The notes beneath the pieces were generated by a model that did no database searches, was not told where the DNA came from, and was given only the letters and a program-made list of their open reading frames with translations. The position numbers and the translations under genes are program-made. A stretch of DNA of 64,000 nt from positions 62,001 to 126,000 of the forward strand of contig NZ_LGED01000091.1 of the NCBI RefSeq assembly GCF_001280085.1, written 5' to 3'. Of this stretch, positions 44,583 through 53,027 are shown piece by piece. Numbering within the stretch: the first letter of the stretch is position 1; each line of letters begins with the position of its first letter. This DNA is from Saccharothrix sp. NRRL B-16348. Its GTDB lineage: Bacteria > Actinomycetota > Actinomycetes > Mycobacteriales > Pseudonocardiaceae.

Positions 44583-45442
44583 CAGGCCAGCGCTCGGAGG
44601 ACGCGCGCCGGCGGCCGCGTGCCCGCGATGCTCGCCACCATCTCCACCACCCGCCGGGTCTGCCGCACCTGGTGCGCCCGGAACACCTTCGCGCCGGCCC
44701 ACGCGGCCACGGAGGTCGCGGCCAGCGTGCCGTCGACCCGGTCCTCCAGCTCCACGCCCAGGGTCTCGCCGACGAAGTCCTTGTTCGACAACGCCATCAG
44801 CACCGGCCAGCCCGTGGCCACCAGCTCGTCGAGCCGCCGCAGCAGCTCCAGGCCGTGCCAGGTGTTCTTGCCGAAGTCGTGGGTCGGGTCGATCAGCACG
44901 CCCTCGGCGGGCACGCCCAGCGCCACCATCCGCTCGGCCCGCCCGACCAGCTCCGCGACCACGGACGCCACCACGTCGGCGTACCGGACGCGGTGCGGGT
45001 CGGTGCGCGGTTCGAGGCCGCCGGTGTGCGAGCAGACGATGCCGACGCCGAACTCCGCCGCCACCTCGGCCAACGCCGGGTCCGCGCCCGCCCACGTGTC
45101 GTTGATCAGGTCCGCGCCCACCTCGCACACCGCGCGACCCACCTCGTGCCGCCACGTGTCGACGCTGATCACCAGGTCGGGGTGCCGTTCCCGGACGGCC
45201 GCGACGAACGGCACGACCCGCCGCGCCTCCTCGGTGGCGTCCACCACCTCGCCCTTGGAGCCCGCCTTGACCCCGCCGATGTCGACGATGTCCGCGCCCT
45301 CGGCGACCGCCCGGTCGACCGCGGCCATCGCGGCGGCGTCGGAGAACGTCGCGCCGCGGTCGTAGAACGAGTCGCGCGTCCGGTTGACGATCGCCATCAC
45401 CAGCGCGCGATCTCCGGCGACTTCCCGTGAACCGAACCGCAT
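44582..45442 (-). CDS. folP2: Dihydropteroate synthase-like FolP2
   Basis: A 286-residue TIM-barrel protein of the DHPS family. The family block reads MAIVNRTRDSFYDRGATFSD where true synthases have NVTPDSFSDGG, so the substrate pocket is altered; DIGG, SVDTWR, LINDTWAG and a late KVFRAHQV follow. In mycobacteria FolP2 (Rv1207) is generally regarded as lacking dihydropteroate synthase activity and keeps company with gpgS, so a role tied to the glucosylglycerate pathway is more likely than folate synthesis. Start is ATG 45442. Confidence 0.88.
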   Translation of the reverse strand: MRFGSREVAGDRALVMAIVNRTRDSFYDRGATFSDAAAMAAVDRAVAEGADIVDIGGVKAGSKGEVVDATEEARRVVPFVAAVRERHPDLVISVDTWRHEVGRAVCEVGADLINDTWAGADPALAEVAAEFGVGIVCSHTGGLEPRTDPHRVRYADVVASVVAELVGRAERMVALGVPAEGVLIDPTHDFGKNTWHGLELLRRLDELVATGWPVLMALSNKDFVGETLGVELEDRVDGTLAATSVAAWAGAKVFRAHQVRQTRRVVEMVASIAGTRPPARVLRALA

Positions 45443-45569
45443 GACGGCATCGTGCCACGTCCACTCACGAAGTGAGCTGCGTCACAGACCTCTGCTACTG
45501 ACGAGTAGGTTCAGTGTTTACTCGCCGGTAACACCCTGCGTGATCCCGGTCACGGTCAAGGAGGACCTC

Positions 45570-47063
45570 GTGCGCCGATCACTTCCCCTGCTGCTCGCCG
45601 CTGTGGTGGCACTCGCGGTGGCACCGCCCTCTGCCGCCGCGTCGCCCGGTTTCGCGGTGGCCTACCAGACCATTCCCGGTGAGGGCGGCACGCCGCTCAA
45701 GGCCTTCGTCGTCACGCCGACCGGGCGCGGGAGCGGGCCGTTCCCGTTGATCGTGCTGCCGTCGAGCTGGGGCGTGAACAACATCGAGTACGTCGGCGCG
45801 GCGGCCAGGATGGCCTACGAGTCCGGGTACTCGGTGATCAGCTACACCTCGCGCGGGTTCTACGACTCGGCGGGCGAGATCGACGTGGCCGGGCCGGACA
45901 CCGTCGCGGACGTCAGCCGGGTGATCGACTGGGGTCTCGCGCACGCCGGCGGCGACCCGGCGCGGATCGGCGTCGGCGGTATCTCCTACGGCGCGGGCCA
46001 GTCCCTGCTCGCCGCGGCGCGCGACCCGCGGATCAAGGCGGTGGCGGCGCTGAGCACGTGGACCGACCTGGCGCGCTCGCTGTACCCGAACGAGACCGTG
46101 AGCGCGCAGGCGGTCGAGCTGCTGCTGGCGGCCGGGAAGCTGACCGGCCGGCCGGGGGCGGTGCTGCGCGAGGCGGAAGCCGCTTACCGGGAGAACCGGT
46201 TCGAGGACGTGCTGCCGATCTCGCCGCCGCGCTCGCCGGCGACGTACGCGTCGTCCATCAAGGCCGCGGTGATGATCGGCAACGCGTGGAACGACGGGCT
46301 GTTCGCGCCGAGCCAGATCACGGACTTCTTCGGCGCGCTGACCGGGCCGAAGCGGTTGATGCTCTCGCCGGGTGATCACGCGACGGCCGAGCTGTTCGGC
46401 GCGGCGGGGTTGCCCAACGAGATCTGGGCCTCGGTCGGGCGATGGTTCGACCACCACCTCAAGGGCGCGGCGAACGGGATCGAGCGTGAGCTGCCCGTGC
46501 AGGTCAAGCCGAACAACGGGGGCGCCTGGCGGTCGTACCCGTCGTGGGCGGCGGTGACCGCGCGGACGAGCACGGTGGCGTTGAGCGCGGACCGGATCGG
46601 CGCCGGGTGGCCCACCATCGCGGAGAGCGGGACGGTGCTGGTGTCGGGGGCGTTGCAGGGGTTCCTGCGGCTGCCGGTCGGCGTGTCGACGCCGTTGATC
46701 GACCGGGGTGCGGCGGCGGTGTGGCGTGGACCGGTGGAGTGGAGCGGTTCGACGGTGAGCGGCACGCCGAGAGTGCGCCTGACGGTGACGGCGAGTGCGG
46801 CCCGGACGACGCTGTACGCGTACTTGTACGAGGTGAACGGGCTGGGGTTGGGCGCTTTGGTCACGCACAAGCCGGTGACGGTGGACGGGGGCGGGCCGCG
46901 GGTGCTGGACGTCGACCTCGAACCGGTGGTGTGGAACGTGGCGGCGGGCAACCGGCTGGTGCTGGTCGTGGACACCGTGGACGCCCGGTACAAGGGGTCG
47001 AGTGCGCTCGGGTCGTCGGTGGCGTTCGGTGCGGATTCGTGGTTGGCGGTGCCACGGGGGTGA
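45570..47063 (+). CDS. Secreted CocE/X-Pro-peptidase-like alpha/beta hydrolase
   Basis: A 497-residue secreted serine hydrolase from GTG 45570 behind AAGGAGG, which settles the start. Signal peptide about 1-24 (RRSLPLLLAAVVALAVAPPSAAA, cut near AAA-SP). The alpha/beta-hydrolase core has nucleophile Ser139 (GGISYGAG), a WNDG Asp candidate near residue 245 and PGDH histidine candidate near 270. The C-terminal jelly-roll domain (about 365-497) belongs to the CocE/PepX class acting on acyl or X-Pro substrates. Substrate unknown. It lies alone between folP2 (divergent) and a small convergent gene. Confidence 0.88.
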   Translation: MRRSLPLLLAAVVALAVAPPSAAASPGFAVAYQTIPGEGGTPLKAFVVTPTGRGSGPFPLIVLPSSWGVNNIEYVGAAARMAYESGYSVISYTSRGFYDSAGEIDVAGPDTVADVSRVIDWGLAHAGGDPARIGVGGISYGAGQSLLAAARDPRIKAVAALSTWTDLARSLYPNETVSAQAVELLLAAGKLTGRPGAVLREAEAAYRENRFEDVLPISPPRSPATYASSIKAAVMIGNAWNDGLFAPSQITDFFGALTGPKRLMLSPGDHATAELFGAAGLPNEIWASVGRWFDHHLKGAANGIERELPVQVKPNNGGAWRSYPSWAAVTARTSTVALSADRIGAGWPTIAESGTVLVSGALQGFLRLPVGVSTPLIDRGAAAVWRGPVEWSGSTVSGTPRVRLTVTASAARTTLYAYLYEVNGLGLGALVTHKPVTVDGGGPRVLDVDLEPVVWNVAAGNRLVLVVDTVDARYKGSSALGSSVAFGADSWLAVPRG

Positions 47064-47122
47064 GCCGCGATGACCCGAAGCCCTTCCTCCGGGATGGCGC
47101 GTGATCGAGCCGCGGTGTCCCG

Positions 47123-47806
47123 CTAGACCTTCGGCAGGGTGGTGACGGCGGCCTCGCTCAGCGTGGTGGCGATGGCGCAGACGGGGAGGCCCTCGCCGGC
47201 CTCGTACTCGCGGACCGACAGTTGCAGCAGCTCGGCCGGTCGTCCGGGCCGGTGCACGACGTGAACCGTGCAGCGGTCGTTGCCGGGCGTGACGAACGCG
47301 TCCCGGTCGCCCAGCCGGGTGGGACGGCCGTCGCCCGCGTTCGGCGTGGTCGACTGGTCGAAGCGCACGTCCACCTCGACCCGGTCGGCCGTGCCGGACC
47401 AGCCGCACTCCCACCGCCCGTAGCCGACCTGGGGGTGGGTGGCGTCGATGCCGGGCACGGAGGCGGTCAGCGCTTCGGCGTCGAGCACGGCGCAGGCGTC
47501 GAGGTTCGCCAGTGAGTCCGGGTGAAAGGGCGGTCGTCGGGTGATCCGCTGCCCCTCCCAGTAGGCCTGGTCGAGGACGGTGGCGGCGGTGGTGGCGGCC
47601 GAGTCGGCGATCTCGCACAGCGGTGCCGTGCCGGGATCGTCCGCGTAGTCCGCGCTGACGACGACGGTCGGGCGGTCGGCGCCGTCGGGCAGCCTCAAGG
47701 TGCGCGCGCACCGTTCGCTTTCCGCGGGCCACGCCACGACGTCGATCGCGCCCACCCGGTTCGTGGTCGACGGGCCTTGCTTCACGGGTCGGTCGCTGAA
47801 GCGCAC
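47123..47806 (-). CDS. Protein with two copies of a sensor-like (DUF3558-type) domain, 5' truncated
   Basis: About 227 residues from GTG 47806. Residues 1-85 and 105-227 look like two copies of one extracellular-type domain: VRFSDRPVKQG.. ending PLCEIADSAATTAATVL, and DACAVLDAEALTASVPG.. VRFDQSTTPNAG.. ending PVCAIATTLSEAAVTTL. The second copy has its full N-terminal half (DACAVLDAE); the first lacks it, and no signal peptide or membrane helix precedes it. The gene therefore looks like the tail of a longer exported protein or kinase. It starts 25 bp inside the 66-residue frame at 47782. Confidence 0.5.
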   Translation of the reverse strand: MRFSDRPVKQGPSTTNRVGAIDVVAWPAESERCARTLRLPDGADRPTVVVSADYADDPGTAPLCEIADSAATTAATVLDQAYWEGQRITRRPPFHPDSLANLDACAVLDAEALTASVPGIDATHPQVGYGRWECGWSGTADRVEVDVRFDQSTTPNAGDGRPTRLGDRDAFVTPGNDRCTVHVVHRPGRPAELLQLSVREYEAGEGLPVCAIATTLSEAAVTTLPKV

Positions 47807-47982
47807 TTCGACGTCGACCCGGGCCCTGTCGCCGGCACGACGACGATGATGACGTCGCGGGTCACTTGCAGGACCACGTTGTGCCGACCGGTCACCTGCG
47901 CCGACTGGGTGACCCTCGACGTGTCGTCGCCAGACGATCCCGAGCCGGAGCCCTCATCACGGTCAGTGACGTCATCAGACAC
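47782..47982 (-). CDS. Possible 66-aa protein with amyloid-like repeat motif
   Basis: Frame from GTG 47982 to TGA 47782. A polar, acidic N-terminus (DEGSGSGSSGDD) is followed by SRVTQSAQVTGRHNVVLQV and then TRDVIIVVVPA. The pattern of alternating small, Asn/Gln and beta-branched residues around Val-x-Gly-x-x-Asn-x-Val-x-Gln-Val recalls the short amyloid signalling motifs found in actinobacterial effectors. No ribosome-binding site is convincing, and the frame may instead be a frameshifted 5' part of the next gene. Treat as uncertain. Confidence 0.3.
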   Translation of the reverse strand: MSDDVTDRDEGSGSGSSGDDTSRVTQSAQVTGRHNVVLQVTRDVIIVVVPATGPGSTSKCASATDP

Positions 47983-48079
47983 TGCGCCATCATGGCGCAC
48001 CTCCGCGGTGACCGCTGGATCGGTGAGCCGAGGCTGACCCTGACAGCGGGTGACAGGAATGCCTGACAGGATTCCCCGC

Positions 48080-48451
48080 ATGGAATCCAAGTCGACGTTC
48101 AAGATCACCCGGTGGGACCAGACCGTCTACGACGAGGCGGAGCCGCAGCTGGGCCGGGCGCTCGTGGACAAGGCCTACAGCGGCGTCATGGAGGGCACCA
48201 GCACGGCCGAGCTGACGATGTGCCAGCCGTCGGACGGTGCCGCCGGGTACGTGGGCACCGAGAGGTTCGTCGGCACGCTCGACGGCAAGGTCGGGACGTT
48301 CGTCCTGCAGCACGGCGCGGTCATGTCCGGTGACGACGCGCAGTTCTGGGGTCACATCGTGCCGGGCTCGGGCACCGGCGAGCTGGCGGGCATCTCCGGC
48401 ACGGCCCGGCTGGAGCACGAGCTGATCACCCTGGACGCCGACCTTGGCTGA
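48080..48451 (+). CDS. DUF3224 protein
   Basis: A 123-residue beta-barrel-type protein from ATG 48080. It follows the DUF3224 plan: a central VDKAYSGVMEGTSTAELTMC strand pair, YVGTERFVGTLDGKVGTFVLQH, GSGTGELAGISGTARLEHE, ending in short strands. These proteins are related in fold to lipocalin/allene-oxide-cyclase barrels, with no assigned activity. The next gene starts at TTG 8 bases before this stop codon ends, so the pair is coupled. Confidence 0.88.
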   Translation: MESKSTFKITRWDQTVYDEAEPQLGRALVDKAYSGVMEGTSTAELTMCQPSDGAAGYVGTERFVGTLDGKVGTFVLQHGAVMSGDDAQFWGHIVPGSGTGELAGISGTARLEHELITLDADLG

Positions 48452-49487
48452 CCGCGAGCGGGTGATCGCCTACCGGGTCGCCGCGCACCAGTTCGACCGG
48501 TCCGTCACCGAGGCGTCCGGGCTGCGGGTGTTCGACCTCGGGCTCCAGGATTCGGAACGGTCGGCGGTGCCCGCGTTGGCGGCGCGGTTGGAGCAGGTGC
48601 CCGAGCTGGACGCGTTCACCCTCACGTGGAGCGTGCGGGGTGCGCCGCACTGGCACCGGGACGACGAGGTGCCGTCGTTGGCGGCACGGCTGTGGCCGTT
48701 GAGCGACGCCGACGCGGTGGCCCGGATGAACCGGCCGCCGGTGGAGCACGGGCGCGAGGTGCTGCACGAGGTGGCGTCGGCGCTGCGCGAGGTGGTGACG
48801 GGGCCGATGACGAAGGGCGAGGCGTCGTCGCGGCTCACGGCGAAGGTGCGCGCGGAGGTCAGCGGCTGGTGTCGGGGCTGCGATGCGACGCACGTGCTGG
48901 ACCCGATCTTCCGGCTCGCCGTGCTGCCCGCCGGGCTGCGGTTCGACCCGGCGGAGAAGACGGTGACGTTCGTGCCGTTGGAGGGCAGGCGCGAGGTGCC
49001 CCGGGAGACCGCGGGGTTCGAGGCGTTGATCGCGGACTACCTGCGGCTGCACGGTCCCGCCGGGCCGTCGGAGGTGGCGCACTACTTCGGCGCGCCGGTG
49101 CGGGAGGTGAAGGACGTGTGGCCGGACGACCTGGTCGCGGTGTCCAAGCGGGCGTGGTTGCCCGCCGACCGGATGGCGGCGTTCGAGAACCCGCCGGAGC
49201 CCGAGGTGGTGCGGCTGCTGCCGCCGTTGGACCCCTACCTGAACGCCCGCGACCGCGACCTGCTCGTGCCCGACAAGGCGCACCAGAAGCAGGTGTGGCG
49301 CATCCTGGGTCGGCGGGGCGCGCTGCTCGTGGACGGCGAGATCCTGGGCACCTGGCAGGCGAAGGCGACGGGGTCCCGGCTGGACGTGAAGGTGTCGCCG
49401 TTCGTGCCGTTGGACGTCGGGATGTTCGCGGAGGAGGCGACGCGGTTGGCCGTCGCCCGAGGTCTGGAGGAGGCCCGGGTCGCCTAG
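48444..49487 (+). CDS. Winged-helix DNA-binding domain protein (HTH_42 family)
   Basis: A 347-residue protein from TTG 48444, overlapping the DUF3224 stop. The pattern of an N-terminal RVIAYRVAAHQFDR, a core DAVARMNRPPVEHGREVLHEVASAL, a winged-helix section GPAGPSEVAHYFGAPVREVKDVWP and the LPPLDPYLNARDRDLLVPD block matches PF06224. Relatives include DNA glycosylases for bulky adducts (AlkX-like) and others with no known activity. Whether it repairs DNA or regulates transcription cannot be told. Translation coupling with DUF3224 argues for a shared transcript. Confidence 0.8.
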   Translation: MADRERVIAYRVAAHQFDRSVTEASGLRVFDLGLQDSERSAVPALAARLEQVPELDAFTLTWSVRGAPHWHRDDEVPSLAARLWPLSDADAVARMNRPPVEHGREVLHEVASALREVVTGPMTKGEASSRLTAKVRAEVSGWCRGCDATHVLDPIFRLAVLPAGLRFDPAEKTVTFVPLEGRREVPRETAGFEALIADYLRLHGPAGPSEVAHYFGAPVREVKDVWPDDLVAVSKRAWLPADRMAAFENPPEPEVVRLLPPLDPYLNARDRDLLVPDKAHQKQVWRILGRRGALLVDGEILGTWQAKATGSRLDVKVSPFVPLDVGMFAEEATRLAVARGLEEARVA

Positions 49488-49493
49488 CGCGGG

Positions 49494-50030
49494 TCAGGCG
49501 CCGCAGGCGTCCAGGGCTTGGTCCACGTCGTCGGTGACGACGAGGGAGTCGAGCGCGAACCGGGAGACGAAACCGCGTTCGCGCAGCTCCTCCAGCCACG
49601 AGATGAGGCCCCGGTAGTGGCCGTCGACGTCCAGCAGGACCACCGGCTTGGCGTGCATCGCCAGGACGCGGGACGTCCAGACCTCGAACAGCTCCTCGCA
49701 CGTGCCGATGCCGCCGGGCAGCGCCAGGAACGCGTCGCCGTGCGCCTCCATCAACGCCTTGCGGTCGCGCATGGTGTCCACGACCAGCAGGTCGTCGGCG
49801 TCGGAGTCGGCGATCTCGCGGTCCACCAGGCCGCGCGGGATCACGCCGGTGGTGCGGGCGCCGCCCTCGCGGGCCGCCCGCGCCACCGCGCCCATCATCG
49901 ACGTGCGACCGCCGCCCCACGTCAGCGACCAGCCGCGCGCCGCGATGCGCGTGCCCACCTCGGCCGCCAGGTCCAGGTAGCTGTCCGGGACGGTCTTCAA
50001 CGACCCGCAGTAGACGGTGACCGTGGTCAA
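49494..50030 (-). CDS. LOG family protein (Rv1205-type), TIGR00730
   Basis: A 178-residue cytokinin-riboside 5'-monophosphate phosphoribohydrolase-type protein, from TTG 50030 overlapping the upstream stop. Hallmarks: WGGGRTSMMGAVARAA (phosphate-binding) and LPGGIGTCEELFEVWT (PGGxGTxxE) near residue 110. LOG enzymes release free nucleobase from nucleoside monophosphates; mycobacterial Rv1205 is known to make cytokinins. It forms a coupled pair with a second, larger LOG paralogue. Confidence 0.88.
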   Translation of the reverse strand: MTTVTVYCGSLKTVPDSYLDLAAEVGTRIAARGWSLTWGGGRTSMMGAVARAAREGGARTTGVIPRGLVDREIADSDADDLLVVDTMRDRKALMEAHGDAFLALPGGIGTCEELFEVWTSRVLAMHAKPVVLLDVDGHYRGLISWLEELRERGFVSRFALDSLVVTDDVDQALDACGA

Positions 50031-50791
50031 TGCGCGTCCGCCCAGGCCTTGTGCGCGTCGTTCACCACGCGCACCGCGTCGTCGATGTCGTCGGTCAGGT
50101 ACAGCAGGTCGAGGTCCTTCTCGCTCACCTTGCCGCTGGCCAGCACCGAGTCGCGCACCCAGTCGTACAGGCCCTGCCAGTAGGCCTTGCCGAACAGGAC
50201 CACCGGGAACTTGGTGACCTTCTTCGTCTGCACGAGCGTCAACGCCTCGAACAGCTCGTCCAGCGTGCCGAACCCGCCCGGCAGGCAGATGAACGCCTGC
50301 GAGTACTTGATGAACATGGTCTTGCGCACGAAGAAGTAGCGGAAGTTCACGCCGAGGTCGACCCACGGGTTCAGGCCCTGCTCGAACGGCAGCTCGATGC
50401 CGAGGCCGATGGAGAACCCGCCCGCCTCCGAGCAGCCCCGGTTCACCGCCTCCATCGAGCCCGGGCCGCCGCCGGTGATGACCGCGAACCCGGCCTCGGC
50501 CAGCGCGCCGCCCAGCTTGCGGCCCGTCTCGTACTCGGGGTGGTCGCGGCCGGTGCGGGCGGAGCCGAACACGGTCACCGCGCTCGGCACCTCGGCCAGC
50601 GCGCCGAAGCCCTCGACGAACTCCGCCTGGATGCGCAGCACGCGCCACGGGTCGGTGTGCACCCAGTCGCTCGGGCCGCGCGAGTCCAGCAGCCGCTGGT
50701 CGGTGGTGGTCAGCTCGTCGCGGCGCCCGCGGCGCAGGACGACCGGTCCGCGCTGCTTCTCCTTGGGGTGCTCGTCCACGCTGTCCGTCAT
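50027..50791 (-). CDS. LOG family protein, large form, TIGR00730
   Basis: A 254-residue LOG-type protein from ATG 50791 with a charged N-terminal extension of about 65 residues (KEKQRGPVVLRRGRRDE). Core motifs GGGPGSMEAVNRGCSEAG and CLPGGFGTLDELFEALT are intact, and NPWVDLGVNFRYFFVRK is typical of the large type. Cytoplasmic hydrolase of nucleotide 5'-monophosphates, most likely AMP or modified AMP. Coupled to the small LOG gene (TTGA), and 11 bp from dapE. Confidence 0.88.
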   Translation of the reverse strand: MTDSVDEHPKEKQRGPVVLRRGRRDELTTTDQRLLDSRGPSDWVHTDPWRVLRIQAEFVEGFGALAEVPSAVTVFGSARTGRDHPEYETGRKLGGALAEAGFAVITGGGPGSMEAVNRGCSEAGGFSIGLGIELPFEQGLNPWVDLGVNFRYFFVRKTMFIKYSQAFICLPGGFGTLDELFEALTLVQTKKVTKFPVVLFGKAYWQGLYDWVRDSVLASGKVSEKDLDLLYLTDDIDDAVRVVNDAHKAWADAH

Positions 50792-50801
50792 TGGCCGGAG
50801 T

Positions 50802-51881
50802 CTAGTGGCGCGCCGCGTCGTGGCTCAGGAAGCGGCGCAGCACGTCGACGCAGTGGTGGATCTGGTGCACCGGGACGTTCTCCTGCTGCGTGTGCGCGAG
50901 CGTGGGGTCGCCAGGTCCGAAGTTCACCGCCGGCATGCCGAGGGCGGCGAAACGAGCCACGTCCGTCCAACCGAGCTTGGCGACGGGGGTGCCGCCGGCG
51001 GCCTCGACCAGTTCACGGGTGGTCGGCGCGGCCAGGCCGGGCAGGGCGCCCGCCGAGCTGTCGGTGACCGTGACGTCGTAGCCCTCGAACACCTCGCGCA
51101 GGTGCAGTTCGGCCTGCTCGGGGGTGCGGTCGGGGGCGAAGCGGTGGTTGACCGTCAGCACGGCCTCGTCCGGCACGACGTTGCCCGCGACGCCGCCGCT
51201 GATCCTCACGGCCTGCAGGCCCTCGCGGTACAGGCAGCCGTCGATCTCGACCTGGCGCGGCACGTACGCCTCCAGGCGGCGCAGGGCCTCGCCGATGGCG
51301 TGGATCGCGTTCACGCCCATCCAGCCGCGCGCGGTGTGGGCGCGGGCGCCCTTCGTGCGGAGCTCGATGCGCATCGTGCCCTGGCAGCCGGCCTCGATGA
51401 CGCCGTTGGACGGCTCGCACACGATCGCCAGGTCGCCGCGCAGCCACTCGGGCAGCTCGCGCTCGATGCGGCCGAGGCCGTTGCGGACGGCCTCGATCTC
51501 CTCGCAGTCGTAGAAGATGAACGTGAGGTCGTGGCGCGGGTCGGCGACCGTGGCGGCGAGGTGCAGCATCACCGCGTCGCCGCCCTTCATGTCGACGGTG
51601 CCGCAGCCGTGCAGGATGCCGTTCTCCAGGCGGGACGGCAGGTTGTCGTTGATCGGCACGGTGTCGAGGTGGCCGGCGAGCACGACGCGGGACGGGCGGC
51701 CGAGGTTCGTGCGGGCCAGCACGGCGTTGCCGGACCTCGTGACCTCGAGCGCGGTCTGGTCTTCGAGGGACCGTTCGACGAGGTCGGCGAGGCGGGCCTC
51801 GTCTTCGGAGACGCTGGGCGTGTCGACCAGCGCGGCGGTCAGCTCGACGGGGTCGGCGGCGAGGTGCAAGGTGTCGGCCAC
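50802..51881 (-). CDS. dapE: Succinyl-diaminopimelate desuccinylase
   Basis: A 359-residue M20 zinc enzyme of the lysine/meso-DAP pathway. The start is taken at GTG 51881 since the family protein begins near [17 protein letters not shown] 51890 is open too. Zinc ligands lie in AGHLDTVP and [20 protein letters not shown] has the catalytic and metal Glu pair; the late His is in [11 protein letters not shown]. The homology with Rv1202 is clear across its length. Divergent from dapD with hardly any intergenic DNA, so promoters lie inside coding sequence. Confidence 0.93.
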   Translation of the reverse strand: MADTLHLAADPVELTAALVDTPSVSEDEARLADLVERSLEDQTALEVTRSGNAVLARTNLGRPSRVVLAGHLDTVPINDNLPSRLENGILHGCGTVDMKGGDAVMLHLAATVADPRHDLTFIFYDCEEIEAVRNGLGRIERELPEWLRGDLAIVCEPSNGVIEAGCQGTMRIELRTKGARAHTARGWMGVNAIHAIGEALRRLEAYVPRQVEIDGCLYREGLQAVRISGGVAGNVVPDEAVLTVNHRFAPDRTPEQAELHLREVFEGYDVTVTDSSAGALPGLAAPTTRELVEAAGGTPVAKLGWTDVARFAALGMPAVNFGPGDPTLAHTQQENVPVHQIHHCVDVLRRFLSHDAARH

Positions 51882-51906
51882 CCGCGGCACGTTACCGTTG
51901 ACACCC

Positions 51907-52878
51907 GTGAGCACCGCAAACCCCACCGGCGCGTACGGCGTCGGACTCGCCACCGTCACCCCTACCGGCGCTGTGCTGGACACGTGGTTCCCGTCGCCGT
52001 CGCTCGGGACCGCGGAGCCCGGTGTGGCGCTGCTGTCGTCCGCGGAGGTCTCGGCGTCGCTCGGCGAGGCCGCCGCCAAGCAGCTCGGCGCGGACGCCGA
52101 ACGTGACGTCGAGGTCGTCGGCGTCCGGGTCGGCATCGGCTCGCTGGCCGACGCGCCCACGTCCACCTACGACGTGTGGCTGCGGCTGCACCTGCTGTCG
52201 TCGCGGCTCGTGCGGCCGCACGGCGCGAACCTGGACGGCCTGTTCGGGCTGCTCAACAACGTGGTGTGGACGAACTTCGGCCCGTGCGCGGTGGAGGGGT
52301 TCGAGCAGACCCGGCTGCGGTTGCGCACGCGTGGGCCGGTGACCGTGTACGGGATCGACAAGTTCCCCCGGATGGTGGACTACGTCGTGCCGTCGGGGGT
52401 GCGGATCGCGGACGCGGACCGGGTGCGGCTGGGCGCGCACCTGGCGTCCGGGACGACCGTGATGCACGAGGGTTTCGTGAACTTCAACGCCGGCACGCTC
52501 GGCACGTCCATGGTGGAAGGCCGCATCTCCGCCGGTGTCGTCGTCGGTGACGGCTCGGACGTCGGCGGCGGCGCGTCGATCATGGGCACGTTGTCCGGCG
52601 GCGGCAAGCAGGTCATCTCGATCGGGGAACGGTGCCTGATCGGCGCGAACGGCGGCGTGGGCATCTCGCTCGGTGACGACTGCGTCGTGGAGGCCGGTCT
52701 CTACATCACGGCCGGGACGAAGGTCACCGGCGAGGACGGCGCGGTCGTCAAGGCCGGCCAACTCTCCGGCATGCCGGGCCTGCTGTTCCTGCGCGACTCG
52801 ACCACCGGCGTCGTCAAGGTCCGCCCCCGCCAGGGCCAGGGCATCGCCCTGAACGCCGCCCTCCACTCCAACGACTAA
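51907..52878 (+). CDS. dapD: Tetrahydrodipicolinate N-succinyltransferase
   Basis: A 323-residue trimeric acyltransferase that succinylates tetrahydrodipicolinate. Start at GTG 51907 ([19 protein letters not shown]). The C-terminal half is a left-handed beta-helix with hexapeptide turns ([59 protein letters not shown]). [17 protein letters not shown] is the actinobacterial hallmark before the helix. Length and blocks match Rv1201c. Just 3 bp separate its stop from a palindromic array. Confidence 0.93.
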   Translation: MSTANPTGAYGVGLATVTPTGAVLDTWFPSPSLGTAEPGVALLSSAEVSASLGEAAAKQLGADAERDVEVVGVRVGIGSLADAPTSTYDVWLRLHLLSSRLVRPHGANLDGLFGLLNNVVWTNFGPCAVEGFEQTRLRLRTRGPVTVYGIDKFPRMVDYVVPSGVRIADADRVRLGAHLASGTTVMHEGFVNFNAGTLGTSMVEGRISAGVVVGDGSDVGGGASIMGTLSGGGKQVISIGERCLIGANGGVGISLGDDCVVEAGLYITAGTKVTGEDGAVVKAGQLSGMPGLLFLRDSTTGVVKVRPRQGQGIALNAALHSND

Positions 52879-52880
52879 CC

Positions 52881-53026
52881 CGCGAGAGTCCTACGTTCAG
52901 CACGCGAGAGTCCTACGTTCAGCGCCTCTGAGTTCAACGTTCGGCCATACCGAGTGGTCGGCCTGAGCGTTGAATTCAGGGATCGCGAACGTAGGACTCT
53001 CGCGACGTGAACGTAGGACTCTCGCG
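52881..53026. repeat. Symmetrical palindromic array between dapD and dapC
   Basis: Two direct copies of CGCGAGAGTCCTACGTTC (52881-52898 and 52903-52920) and two inverted copies (52987-53004 and 53009-53026), each pair with a 22-bp period, frame an inner inverted pair (CTGAGTTCAACG.. at 52928-52946 and its partner at 52960-52979). The whole 146-bp block sits between two convergent stop codons with only 2 bp and 1 bp to spare. It could fold as one very long hairpin or two smaller ones and probably acts as a bidirectional terminator. Confidence 0.9.
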
Positions 53027-53027
53027 G

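Noticed and set aside
52881..53026. The palindromic array as a CRISPR or att site
   Set aside because: Only four units with two orientations and identical 4-base gaps; no integrase or cas gene nearby.
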